The notes below the pieces were generated by a model. It was not told where the DNA came from and made no database searches. It saw only the letters and a program-made list of their open reading frames with translations. Below, piece after piece: positions 27,244-35,818 of a stretch of 64,000 bases of DNA. The stretch covers positions 620,001 through 684,000 of the forward strand of contig NZ_CP071953.1 of NCBI RefSeq assembly GCF_020084865.1, read 5' to 3'. A program made the translations under genes and the position numbers. Every line of letters begins with the position of its first letter. Within the stretch, counting starts at the first letter, position 1. Source of the DNA: Candidatus Kaistella beijingensis. GTDB lineage: Bacteria > Bacteroidota > Bacteroidia > Flavobacteriales > Weeksellaceae.

Positions 27244-27594
27244 ATGCAAAAATCAAATAAATCAATCGCAGGTTATCACCTTTTAATGATTCTTTCTTCT
27301 GTTGATGGCGAGTTCGCTCCCGAAGAAGGAATGAAGGTTCAGGAATATCTTGCCGAAGAATTTCCGTTTAAAATGAATTTAGACAACGAACTCGATATCA
27401 TTGCAACACTTCAACCCGAAGAATGGAAAGACCATTTCGAGTTCCATGCAAGATGTTTCTACGATGATTCTACCGAAAAGGAAAGAAAAGATTTTGCCCA
27501 GTTTGCAAAGTCGCTCATCAAAGCGGATGACGAAGTGACGGAAAGAGAGCACCAGTTCTACATTCTTTTGAAAAAAATGTGGAATTTGGACTAA
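27244..27594 (+). CDS. TerB-like helical protein
   Basis: The protein has 116 aa, all-alpha. The early LLMILSSVDGEFAPEEG acidic loop and a second acidic ADDEVTEREHQFY loop match the TerB fold, whose acidic residues bind metal. It is preceded and followed by spacers with the same TTTCAAAC / AATCAAAC words. No tellurite operon is present around it, so a stress link is not supported beyond the fold. Confidence 0.75.
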   Translation: MQKSNKSIAGYHLLMILSSVDGEFAPEEGMKVQEYLAEEFPFKMNLDNELDIIATLQPEEWKDHFEFHARCFYDDSTEKERKDFAQFAKSLIKADDEVTEREHQFYILLKKMWNLD

Positions 27595-27650
27595 ATCTGG
27601 TCTTTCAAACTATTTCAAATAAAATCAAACCATTTCAAACCTAGAATAAA

Positions 27651-28409
27651 ATGAGAAGAAAAATCGTAGCCGGAAACTGGAAAATGAACAAAGAGGTAAT
27701 TGAGGCTCAACAACTGATGTTCCAAATTTTGGAGTACAAAAAAAATCATCCAACCAACTGCGAAGTTTGGATCGCACCGCCTTCACTTTATTTGATGATG
27801 GCCAAAGATTTATACGAAAACGACGAAGTGGGCGTTTTTTCACAAGACATGAGCGAACATGAAAGCGGAGCTTACACCGGAGAGATTTCTGCATCCATGT
27901 TAGAATCAATCGATGCGACCGGAGCAATCATAGGACATTCCGAGAGAAGACAATATCACGGCGAAACCGACTCTCATTGTAACAGAAAAGTAAAATTGGC
28001 TTTAGACAAAGGCCTAATTCCAATCTACTGCAACGGAGAAACTTTGGAGCAAAGAAAATCCGGACAACATTTGGAAGTGGTGAAAAATCAAACTGAAGTC
28101 GCTTTGTTTACACTTTCTGCCGACGAAATTAAAAAAGTAGTAATCGCTTACGAACCAGTTTGGGCAATCGGAACGGGAGAAACTGCAACTCCTGAACAAG
28201 CGCAGGAAATTCATGCACACATAAGAAATCTAATTGCAAACAAATACGGAAAAGAAGTTGCAGACGAAGTTTCCATTATTTACGGCGGTTCGGTAAAACC
28301 TGACAATGCCAAAGAAATTTTTTCTCAACCCGATATTGATGGTGGTTTGATTGGTGGAGCCGCTTTGAAAATAGATGATTTCTCGAAAATTATTGAAGGG
28401 TTTAATTAA
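27651..28409 (+). CDS. tpiA: Triosephosphate isomerase
   Basis: The protein has 252 aa. The glycolytic enzyme interconverts DHAP and glyceraldehyde-3-phosphate. Key elements: the N-terminal AGNWKMNK with the catalytic Lys, GHSERRQYHGE with the catalytic His, YEPVWAIGTG with the catalytic Glu and flexible loop, and the phosphate-binding YGGSVKPDNA and GGLIGGAALK motifs. It is last in a same-strand run and ends upstream of a bidirectional terminator. Confidence 0.98.
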   Translation: MRRKIVAGNWKMNKEVIEAQQLMFQILEYKKNHPTNCEVWIAPPSLYLMMAKDLYENDEVGVFSQDMSEHESGAYTGEISASMLESIDATGAIIGHSERRQYHGETDSHCNRKVKLALDKGLIPIYCNGETLEQRKSGQHLEVVKNQTEVALFTLSADEIKKVVIAYEPVWAIGTGETATPEQAQEIHAHIRNLIANKYGKEVADEVSIIYGGSVKPDNAKEIFSQPDIDGGLIGGAALKIDDFSKIIEGFN

Positions 28410-28605
28410 AAGAGCCAAGTGAAAAGAGCCAAGAGCCAAGTTGGTAAATGGTGTTCTTCGCAGTCAATTCGTTTTGCTGTAAATTTAGAAATGATAATTT
28501 TTCATTCTTCAATCCAACAAAAAATCTGTGCAATCTGCTAAATCAGCGAGCGTTTTTTCGTATCAATGAAGAATTTATTTCTTGCAGATAACGCAGATTA
28601 AAAGC

Positions 28606-28636
28606 AAAAAAATCACGCAAAATTTGCGTGATTTTT
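28606..28636. terminator. Bidirectional terminator between tpiA and clpP
   Basis: AAAAATCACGCAAA / TTTGCGTGATTTTT forms a long stem with a minimal loop, and both flanks give a U-run in the respective transcript. The preceding 28410-28605 is spacer only, including repeated AAGAGCCAAG words (28408-28440) and a GCAGAT-type word region. Confidence 0.85.
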
Positions 28637-28653
28637 CTATTATTTGTTGATAA

Positions 28654-29337
28654 CTACTTCTCTGTTTTTCTTTCCAAAACTTCATCCACCATTCCGAAAT
28701 CTTTTGCTTCAGTGGAAGTCATCCAATAATCTCTGTCGGAAGCTTTCTCCACCCATTCGTAAGTTTGTCCCGAATGATGAGAGATAATGTCGTACAATTC
28801 TTTTTTAAGTTTCAGCATTTCGCGCAAATTAATTTCCATGTCGGAAGCAACACCTTGCGCTCCACCTGAAGGTTGGTGAATCATCACACGAGAATGTTTC
28901 AACGCAGAACGTTTTCCTTTTTCACCTGCAACCAAAAGAACTGCACCCATTGAAGCCGCCATTCCCGTACAAATTGTGGCAACATCTGGTTTGATGATTT
29001 GCATGGTGTCGTAAATTCCTAAACCTGCATAAACACTTCCGCCCGGAGAATTGATGTAGATTTGGATGTCTTTCGACGCATCAGAACTTTCAAGGAAAAG
29101 CAACTGTGCCGTCACAATATTTGCAACTTGGTCGTCAATTCCCGTTCCGAGGAAAATAATTCTATCCATCATTAAACGTGAGAAAACGTCCATTTGAGCA
29201 ACGTTCAAACGCCTTTCCTCCATAATGTATGGGGTAAGATTGGTCGGGTTAAACATTCCCATGTATTGGTCGGTTACCAATCCGCTGTTTCCTAAATGTT
29301 TTACAGAGAAATCTCTGAAATCTTTTTTTATGTCCAT
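28654..29337 (-). CDS. clpP: ATP-dependent Clp protease proteolytic subunit
   Basis: The protein has 227 aa. It is the serine protease ring that works with ClpX/ClpC. The catalytic triad is Ser129 (TGMAASMGAVLL), His154 (MIHQPSGG) and Asp201 or Asp203 (SDRDYWM). It has the normal ClpP length with a 25-residue N-terminal extension. Its leader contains CTTGAAACTTGAAAC words. No clpX is adjacent; the neighbour behind it is a toxin-antitoxin remnant. Confidence 0.96.
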   Translation of the reverse strand: MDIKKDFRDFSVKHLGNSGLVTDQYMGMFNPTNLTPYIMEERRLNVAQMDVFSRLMMDRIIFLGTGIDDQVANIVTAQLLFLESSDASKDIQIYINSPGGSVYAGLGIYDTMQIIKPDVATICTGMAASMGAVLLVAGEKGKRSALKHSRVMIHQPSGGAQGVASDMEINLREMLKLKKELYDIISHHSGQTYEWVEKASDRDYWMTSTEAKDFGMVDEVLERKTEK

Positions 29338-29420
29338 TTTATAATTTTTGTTTCAAGTTTCAAGTTTCAAGCTTCAAGATTCAAGTCTCGTTTCTCCAAC
29401 CTCCAAATCTCTTGTATCTT

Positions 29421-29537
29421 CTAAGGTTTTATTTTTACAATTTTTCCGTCTTTTATACTGACGATTTCGGAATTCATTTTCCTTTTGAATTCGAGCATTT
29501 TCTGATAGGATTTTTCAGGACCTTTCAATATAAATAA
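29421..29537 (-). pseudogene. Short 3' gene remnant (uncertain)
   Basis: An open frame of 38 codons ends at TAG (29421-29423), with a lysine-rich, plausible protein tail (EFKRKMNSEIVSIKDGKIVKIKP ending). The tail looks coding (alternating hydrophobics, KDGKIV turn), but nothing upstream continues it: the frame runs into the end of the HepT gene. It may be the end of a gene cut by arrival of the MntA/HepT pair. Confidence 0.3.
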
Positions 29538-29857
29538 CTACCTATTTCTTTTTCTAAAATCGGCAGACTTTCGGTTAAAACTGACCAAATCAACTCATCC
29601 GAAATAAAATCATAGGCATGAATAATTCTGTTTCGCAAACCAATTATTTTTCTTGAATCCGTAATGGGAAAATTTTCATCTTTCTTTAAAATCCTATTGA
29701 CTGCTTCACCAATGATTTCAAAATTTCTCTCAACTGCTCTTTTGGTTTTGATGTCGTTTTGATATTTTTCAAAATCCAAATCTTCATCAAAATAACTTCT
29801 TATTTCATAAATTCAATTCTGGATATCAAAAAGCCAAACTTTAATTTCATTATCCAT
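29525..29857 (-). pseudogene. hepT: HepT-like RNase toxin with premature stop
   Basis: The reading frame starts at the ATG at 29857, overlapping the end of the MntA gene by 8 bp, and would encode ~110 aa. Codon 15 is TGA (29813-29815), where a serine-like residue is expected before the conserved EIRSYF helix. Beyond it the frame is intact, with RAVERNFEIIGEAVNRI and the HEPN/HepT catalytic motif RNRIIHAYD (R-x4-6-H). A TTG at 29779 could restart an 84-aa fragment that still contains the active site. The HepT family cleaves RNA and is held in check by MntA. Confidence 0.7.
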
Positions 29858-30146
29858 AAACCAATTCCTTTTGCTGATTAATGCTTTCAATGAAATAAGG
29901 ATTTTTCAATGCTTTTTCTTCCAATAAATCTACATTTCTTTTCAGCAAATCTTCCAATGAAAATTTTAGATTAAAATAATTATCAGCGTAATCTGAAAGA
30001 TTGATTTCCTTGAAATTCACCAAAAAATCGATGTCGCTTTCTGCATTAAATTTCTCCGAAAGAACCGAACCGAAAACATATAAACTCGCAACTTGATGAG
30101 TTTCACAAAGTTTAATAATTTCATTGATGTTTCCTAAATTCTTCAT
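29850..30146 (-). CDS. mntA: MntA-like nucleotidyltransferase antitoxin
   Basis: The protein has 98 aa. The minimal nucleotidyltransferase motif GS-x10-DxD is complete (YVFGSVLSEKFNAESDIDFLV, residues ~24-44). MntA proteins AMPylate the HepT toxin near its active site. Placement directly upstream of, and overlapping, a hepT frame is the usual operon order. The antitoxin is intact although its toxin is interrupted. Confidence 0.82.
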   Translation of the reverse strand: MKNLGNINEIIKLCETHQVASLYVFGSVLSEKFNAESDIDFLVNFKEINLSDYADNYFNLKFSLEDLLKRNVDLLEEKALKNPYFIESINQQKELVYG

Positions 30147-30196
30147 CTCTCAAATTTACACAAACAATATTCCACAACCAAAAATCCGACAATCTG

Positions 30197-32122
30197 TCAT
30201 AAAATGCGGAATAATTTTTCGTCGAGTTCTTTTCTTAATTGATTAAGGTTGATGATTTTTTTGTAGGTTTCTTCATTGTTTTCAGTCTCTGAAAGTTCGG
30301 TTTTCATTTCACCTATAATTTTCATGATGTATTCTCTTTTGTGGCGGAAAATCACATCCTGCACAATTTTCGGAACCACCTCTTCTTCTTTGCTGAAAAA
30401 AATCTGATGTTTTTCCCAATTGCTCGTTTCATAAGGTTCTACCAATGCATCGGCAATTTTTCCCGAAATATTTTCATCCATTAAAGTCATAAAGAAATTT
30501 CCTGCACGAAGTTCATTTTTCGCAATTCCCTGCTTGATTTCCTCAATAATTTTTTGGTTTAAAGGAGACTGAATTTCACACGAATCTTCTTCCAAATGTG
30601 TTATTATTTCTTCAATAACCGTAATTTGATAAGCATTCTCATCTTCATCTTTTCTGTCCAAAATTCGGTCACCATATTTCAGCATTAATTCCACCAATTT
30701 TTCCTCTAAAACCAAAAGTGGATTGACGGAAATAAAAGGTTCAGTCACTTTTTCCAACTTTGGCTGAGCTTGGGTTTCCTGCCTTTGTTGCGGAGAAACT
30801 TGCTGACTTTTGATTTGCTTCTGAACATTCAACTCATTAAAAAGCGACTGTTCTGATAGTCCGAATTTGGTGGAAACTTCCTTTAAATAAACTTCCTGTT
30901 TTAAAGCATTTTGAACGAATGCCACCGATTTAACAATATCTCGAATCGATTCCGCCTTTTTTATCGGGTCGTCTCCTGCTTCTTTGAGTAAAATTTCCGC
31001 CTTGAAATCGATGAAATCTTTGGCTTCATTTTTAATAAAATCTTCCACAAATTCCTGCGGATGTTTTCTTGAAAAAGAATCGGGGTCATCACCATCAGGA
31101 AAAAGCAAAATCCTAATGTTCATCGCCTCGGAAAGTAACATATCGATGCTTCTGAAACTCGCCTTAATTCCCGCCGCATCACCATCAAAAAGTATCGTTA
31201 CATTTTCTGTCAAACGTTTGATCAACTTGATTTGTTCTACCGTCAAAGCCGTTCCTGAACTTGAAACCACATTTTCAATTCCCGCTTGATGAAGTGCAAT
31301 CACATCCATATAACCTTCCACGAGCAGACAAAGATTATTTCTTGAAATCGCCTGTTTTCCTTGGTTTAAACCGTACAGAACGTTTGATTTATGGTAAATT
31401 TCGGTTTCGGGAGAATTGAGATATTTTGCTGTTTTGACATTATTTCTAAGAATTCTCGCACCAAAACCCAAAACCCTTCCCGAAAAACTGTGAATCGGAA
31501 AAATTACTCTTTCTCGGAAACGGTCGATTCCATTCGGAGAATTTTCAGGGAAAATAGAAAGTCCCGATTTTTCTAAAATTTCTTTGGAATAGCCTTTGTC
31601 TAAAGCAAATTCCGTAAAAGCATTTTTTTGTTCAGGCGAATAACCCAACTGAAATTTTTTAATAATTTCATCACGCAGTTCTCTTTCCTTAAAATAAGAA
31701 TATCCGATTGCTTTTCCCTCATCGGTTTCAAAAAGTTGGTTTTGGAAGAAGTCATTCGCAACTTCATGAATTTTATACAGTAATTCTTTGTCGGTTTGTT
31801 GCTGCTTTTCTTCCTCGGTATATTCACGTTTGTCTTCTTCAACTTCGATTCCGTATTTTTTTGCGGCGTGTCGGAGTGCTTCAGGATAGGTGAAGTTTTC
31901 AATTTCCATTAAAAAAGAAATCGCTGTTCCACCTTTACCCGAAGAGAAATCCTTCCAAATTTGTTTGCTTGGGGAAACTACGAAACTCGGCGTTTTTTCA
32001 TCATGGAACGGACTCAAACCTTTGAAGTTTGAACCTGCCCTTTTCAATTGCACATATTCGCCGATGATTTCTTCCACCCGAATCGTGGAAAAAATTTTAT
32101 CGATGGTCTGTTTGGAAATCAT
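30197..32122 (-). CDS. dnaG: DNA primase DnaG (zinc-ligand-less N-domain)
   Basis: The protein has 641 aa. It synthesises RNA primers at the replication fork with DnaB. The N-terminal CHC2-type domain is recognisable (GLSPFHDEKTPSFVVSPSKQ), but the usual Cys-His-Cys-Cys zinc ligands align with Ser37, His40, Asp58 and Ser61, so only the His remains. The TOPRIM core is normal: LLVEGYMDVIALHQAG and LFDGDAAG. The C-terminal third is a DnaB-interacting helical domain. Loss of the zinc cysteines appears to be a lineage trait of Flavobacteriia. Confidence 0.95.
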   Translation of the reverse strand: MISKQTIDKIFSTIRVEEIIGEYVQLKRAGSNFKGLSPFHDEKTPSFVVSPSKQIWKDFSSGKGGTAISFLMEIENFTYPEALRHAAKKYGIEVEEDKREYTEEEKQQQTDKELLYKIHEVANDFFQNQLFETDEGKAIGYSYFKERELRDEIIKKFQLGYSPEQKNAFTEFALDKGYSKEILEKSGLSIFPENSPNGIDRFRERVIFPIHSFSGRVLGFGARILRNNVKTAKYLNSPETEIYHKSNVLYGLNQGKQAISRNNLCLLVEGYMDVIALHQAGIENVVSSSGTALTVEQIKLIKRLTENVTILFDGDAAGIKASFRSIDMLLSEAMNIRILLFPDGDDPDSFSRKHPQEFVEDFIKNEAKDFIDFKAEILLKEAGDDPIKKAESIRDIVKSVAFVQNALKQEVYLKEVSTKFGLSEQSLFNELNVQKQIKSQQVSPQQRQETQAQPKLEKVTEPFISVNPLLVLEEKLVELMLKYGDRILDRKDEDENAYQITVIEEIITHLEEDSCEIQSPLNQKIIEEIKQGIAKNELRAGNFFMTLMDENISGKIADALVEPYETSNWEKHQIFFSKEEEVVPKIVQDVIFRHKREYIMKIIGEMKTELSETENNEETYKKIINLNQLRKELDEKLFRIL

Positions 32123-32324
32123 TCTTCAAAAATAAGGATTTTGCGGGAAGATGGAACATCATTCCATTTAGTTTGGAACTAAATAATTTAACGCAAGGAC
32201 TTTTCACTCAGCAATTGAGTTGAATAAAAAAAATTCTCAGCACATGACAAAAAATATCATATATAAAACTATTTGTTAATGAAACTTTTCAGAACTAAAT
32301 AATTAAATTTGACAAAAATTAAAA

Positions 32325-33695
32325 ATGAAAAAATCGGTTTTGTTTTTATTACTTCTTTTTTCTTTGGTTGTTTTCGCACAGAAAAAATACGTTCTCGTCA
32401 TTCATGGCGGCGCAGGAACGATTACCAAAGAAAATATGACCGCTGAAAAAGAGAAAGCCTACCGCGAAAAATTAACCGAAGCGCTGAAAGCAGGTTTCGC
32501 CGAAATTCAGAAAGGAAAATCTTCCGTTGACGCAGTTGCAGCATCCATCGTTATTTTGGAAGATTCTCCACTTTTTAATGCAGGAAAAGGAGCCGTTTTT
32601 ACCGCGGATGGAAAAAATGAACTCGACGCTTCAATTATGTTTGGGAAAGATCAATCAGCGGGAGCAGTTGCGGGAGTTCATACGATTAAAAACCCGATTA
32701 AAGCAGCGATTGCGGTGATGGAAAAATCCGAACACGTGATGCTTTCGGGAAGCGGTGCAGAACAATTTGCTAAAGAACAAGGTTTGGAAATCGTGGATCC
32801 ACAATATTTTTGGACCAAAGACCGATGGGATGGTTTGCAAAAATTGAAACAAAAAGAAGCCTTAAAGAATTCAGGAAAAACTTCTCAAAATAAATTACCC
32901 GAATCTTACGAAATCGACCAAAAATTTGGAACCGTTGGTGCGGTTGCTTTAGACAAAAACGGAAATATTTCCGCAGGAACTTCTACAGGCGGAATGACCA
33001 ATAAAAAGTGGAACAGAATCGGTGATTCTCCAATTATCGGAGCAGGAACTTACGCAAATTCACAAGTCGGAATTTCAGGAACAGGATGGGGCGAATTTTT
33101 TATTCGTTCCACCGCTGCAAGAACGGTTTCTGCCAAAATGGAATATCAAAATAAAGACATTAAAACTGCCACCCAAGAAACGATTGACATCATTGGAAAA
33201 ATGGGCGGAGACGGCGGTTTGATCGCTTTGGATAAAGACGGAAATATGGCGATGCCTTTTAATACTGCGGGAATGTATCGCGGTGCGATAACGGAAAATG
33301 GCGAGGTTGAAATCAGCATTTATAAAGACGATTTAAATACTGTCAATGAAATTTCAATGTCAGTAAATCCCAATAAAATGAAAGCATCTGATTTAAAGAA
33401 GATGAAATCATTTGATTTAGTTGTTAAGAACGATTCGCCTGAAAAAATTTCATATGGAACTTATTTCTTTGTGGAAATGTTCGACGGTAAAACTTGGAAG
33501 AAGGTTCCTTTCATCAAAAATTTGATTTTTCCAAGTCTTGAAATTATTCAGGAACATTACTCAACTGCATCGAAACCAATCTACCTAAATAGTTTCCTAA
33601 ATCCCATGAAAAAAGGAAAATACAGAATCATTAAAGAATTTGAAACCCCTAAACAAGAGCAAAAAACTTTAACAGCATCTTTTGAAATCGAATAA
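32325..33695 (+). CDS. Isoaspartyl peptidase/L-asparaginase with C-terminal Ig-like domain
   Basis: The protein has 456 aa with a signal peptide (1-19, LVVFAQ). Residues ~20-340 are a plant-type asparaginase (Ntn hydrolase): the autocleavage/nucleophile threonine is Thr203 in GTVGAVALD, followed by GTSTGGMTNKKWNRIGDSPI and the TAARTVSAKM region. Normal members end near residue 340. Here residues ~360-456 add a beta-sandwich resembling Bacterial Ig-like domain 14 (FDLVVKNDSPEKISYG ... GKYRIIKEF). The promoter box TAAATTTG is at 32304-32311. It is immediately followed by tsaE with no gap. Confidence 0.88.
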   Translation: MKKSVLFLLLLFSLVVFAQKKYVLVIHGGAGTITKENMTAEKEKAYREKLTEALKAGFAEIQKGKSSVDAVAASIVILEDSPLFNAGKGAVFTADGKNELDASIMFGKDQSAGAVAGVHTIKNPIKAAIAVMEKSEHVMLSGSGAEQFAKEQGLEIVDPQYFWTKDRWDGLQKLKQKEALKNSGKTSQNKLPESYEIDQKFGTVGAVALDKNGNISAGTSTGGMTNKKWNRIGDSPIIGAGTYANSQVGISGTGWGEFFIRSTAARTVSAKMEYQNKDIKTATQETIDIIGKMGGDGGLIALDKDGNMAMPFNTAGMYRGAITENGEVEISIYKDDLNTVNEISMSVNPNKMKASDLKKMKSFDLVVKNDSPEKISYGTYFFVEMFDGKTWKKVPFIKNLIFPSLEIIQEHYSTASKPIYLNSFLNPMKKGKYRIIKEFETPKQEQKTLTASFEIE

Positions 33696-34103
33696 ATGGA
33701 ATTTAAACTTAATAAAATAGAAGATTGGCAAAAAGTCGTTGATGAAATTCTGCCCCAACTTCAACACAATATCTTTTTGTTAAAGGGAAATCTTGGTGCG
33801 GGAAAAACAACGTTCACGCAGTTTCTACTCAAAAAATTGGGAAGCAATGATGAGGTGTCCTCTCCTACTTATGCCATCGTGAACGAATATCATTCGCCAA
33901 AAGGAAAAATTTTCCACTTTGATTTGTACCGAATGAAAAACATTGACGAAGTGTACGATATCGGAATGGAAGAATATCTTGACAACGCTTTTCTCTGCAT
34001 CATTGAATGGCCCGAAATTTACGAGGAAGAACTCGCTGATTTTCCGCATCACGAAATGAAAATCGAAAATTTGGGTGATGAACGCGTTATCATTTTCAAG
34101 TAG
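33696..34103 (+). CDS. tsaE: tRNA t6A synthesis ATPase TsaE
   Basis: The protein has 135 aa. It is the ATPase partner of TsaB/TsaD in N6-threonylcarbamoyladenosine formation on ANN-decoding tRNAs. Walker A is GNLGAGKT at residues 31-38, then SSPTYAIVNEY and FHFDLYRM, with IIEWPE near the end. The ATG follows the asparaginase stop directly, so the two are cotranscribed, although their functions are unrelated. Confidence 0.95.
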   Translation: MEFKLNKIEDWQKVVDEILPQLQHNIFLLKGNLGAGKTTFTQFLLKKLGSNDEVSSPTYAIVNEYHSPKGKIFHFDLYRMKNIDEVYDIGMEEYLDNAFLCIIEWPEIYEEELADFPHHEMKIENLGDERVIIFK

Positions 34104-34111
34104 AAATTAGT

Positions 34112-34140
34112 TTGTCAGTTACCAAATCATCGTATCTTTG
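34112..34140 (+). promoter_or_regulatory. ald promoter
   Basis: TTTG ends at 34114 and TATCTTTG lies at 34133-34140 with an 18-bp spacer, a near-consensus Bacteroidota promoter. The 47-base leader before the ATG is almost G-free and made of ATCATT / CATCAAAC words. Confidence 0.65.
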
Positions 34141-34187
34141 CCGCACCAATTATCATTTGTCAAACATCATTCATCAAACATTAAAAG

Positions 34188-35381
34188 ATGAGTCATACAC
34201 ATGTTTTTACCCCGTTTTCTGAAGAGGAATTAATGCCGAAAGAAGAAAAATTGGAAATAGTAAAAAAAGGAAAACAATTCAGTATTGGAATTCCTAAAGA
34301 AACTTGCCTCAACGAACGCAGAACTTGCATCACTCCCGATGCAGTGCAGGTTTTGGTCGCAAACGGACATCAAATTATCGTGGAATCAGGAGCGGGAGAA
34401 GGTTCGTTTTTCACCGATTTGCAGTATTCGGAATCGGGCGCAAAAATTACCAACGATCCTAGAGAAGCGTTCGAACAGGATTTGGTTTTAAAAATAAATC
34501 CACCAACAATCGAGGAAATTGATTATCTAAAACCGAATACCTATTTGGTTTCTGCGCTACAAATTAATTTGCGTGACCAGGAATATTTCAAAAGAATTTC
34601 CGAAAAAAAAATCAATGCGATTGCGTTTGAATTTATTGTGGATGAATACAAGCAACTTTCTTTGGTTCGCTTAATCGGGGAAATTGCAGGGAATATTTCG
34701 GTGCTATATGCGGCAGAACTTTTGGCACTTTCCAACGGATTGATGCTGGGTGGAATTACGGGTGTTCGTCCGACTGAAGTGGTGATTTTAGGTGCAGGAA
34801 TTGTAGGCGAATTTGCTACTAAAGCCGCTTTAGGATTAGGAGCAAGCGTTAAAGTTTTTGACAATTCGCTTTCCAAACTTCGTCGACTTCACATGATGGT
34901 CGATGGACGAGTTCCGACTTCCATCATCGATCCGAAAGAATTGGGAAAAAGTTTAAAAAGAGCCGATGTCGTCATCGGAGCACTTTCAAAATTGAGTTTA
35001 ACGCCGATTGTTACGGAAGAAATGGTTTCCAAAATGAAAAAAGGAAGCGTCATTATCGACGTAACCATCGACAACGGAAAAGTTATCGAAACTTCCGAAT
35101 TGACCGATATGGAAGATCCGTACATCATCAAACATGGCGTGATTCATTGCGGTTTGCCGAATTTAACGTCCAAAATGCCCCGAACAACTACGAAAGCAAT
35201 CTCCAACTTTTTCTTGAGCTATCTTTTAAACTACGATGAAGAAGGCGGTTTCGAGAATATGCTCGTGAAGAAAAACGAGATGAAGCAGTCACTCTATATG
35301 TATAAAGGTCGCCACACGAAAAAAATGATTTGCGAACGTTTCGACCTTACTTATCACGACATCAACCTTTTAATTTTTTAA
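34188..35381 (+). CDS. ald: Alanine dehydrogenase
   Basis: The protein has 397 aa. It catalyses NAD-dependent oxidative deamination of alanine to pyruvate. The N-terminal substrate domain starts with IGIPKETCLNERRTCITPDAV, and the Rossmann core has VVILGAGIVGEFATKAALGLGA with the acidic ribose-binding residue in VKVFDNS. The C-terminus has the GLPNLTSKMPRTTTKA block. It has ~35 extra N-terminal residues compared with Ald of Firmicutes, as is common in Bacteroidota. Under its own promoter. Confidence 0.92.
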   Translation: MSHTHVFTPFSEEELMPKEEKLEIVKKGKQFSIGIPKETCLNERRTCITPDAVQVLVANGHQIIVESGAGEGSFFTDLQYSESGAKITNDPREAFEQDLVLKINPPTIEEIDYLKPNTYLVSALQINLRDQEYFKRISEKKINAIAFEFIVDEYKQLSLVRLIGEIAGNISVLYAAELLALSNGLMLGGITGVRPTEVVILGAGIVGEFATKAALGLGASVKVFDNSLSKLRRLHMMVDGRVPTSIIDPKELGKSLKRADVVIGALSKLSLTPIVTEEMVSKMKKGSVIIDVTIDNGKVIETSELTDMEDPYIIKHGVIHCGLPNLTSKMPRTTTKAISNFFLSYLLNYDEEGGFENMLVKKNEMKQSLYMYKGRHTKKMICERFDLTYHDINLLIF

Positions 35382-35753
35382 ATGAGAAAACTAAAATTTT
35401 TTCTAATCGGTTTAATTCCAGGTCTGGTGATTGTGTTTTTCGTATTAAATAAAAAAGGGGCAAGTTGCAGCGGATATTTGCCCAATTCAAGGGTGATTGC
35501 AGAGACTTTGTCTAAAGAATTCCACTATTCTGAAAGTTTTAAAACGGAAATGACTTCCCAAAAAATTGACGAAAAATTTTTGAAAGACAGCATCATGACC
35601 AAAGGCGAAATCAATTTCGAAAAAAGTCATGCACAAAAAAAACCTTGTCCTGATTACGTTTTGGTTTATCCAAAGAAAAATCCGAGATATGAAGTCACTT
35701 TTGAAAAATGCGACAAGACTTCCACTTTCAACTCATTGAAAAAATTGAGGTAA
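35382..35753 (+). CDS. DUF4258-type small membrane-anchored protein
   Basis: The protein has 123 aa with a single N-terminal membrane anchor (FFLIGLIPGLVIVFFVL). The rest is a small soluble domain with conserved-looking Cys residues (SCSGYLPNSRVIAE, KKPCPDYVLVYP, FEKCDK). It resembles DUF4258 proteins of the group; the assignment is tentative. The ATG follows the ald stop with no gap, so it is in the same operon. Confidence 0.6.
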   Translation: MRKLKFFLIGLIPGLVIVFFVLNKKGASCSGYLPNSRVIAETLSKEFHYSESFKTEMTSQKIDEKFLKDSIMTKGEINFEKSHAQKKPCPDYVLVYPKKNPRYEVTFEKCDKTSTFNSLKKLR

Positions 35754-35818
35754 AATATTACTCACGCAAAGCGTCCCGAGAATTCGGGATTGCTCATTAT
35801 TCATTACTTATTTAAAAG

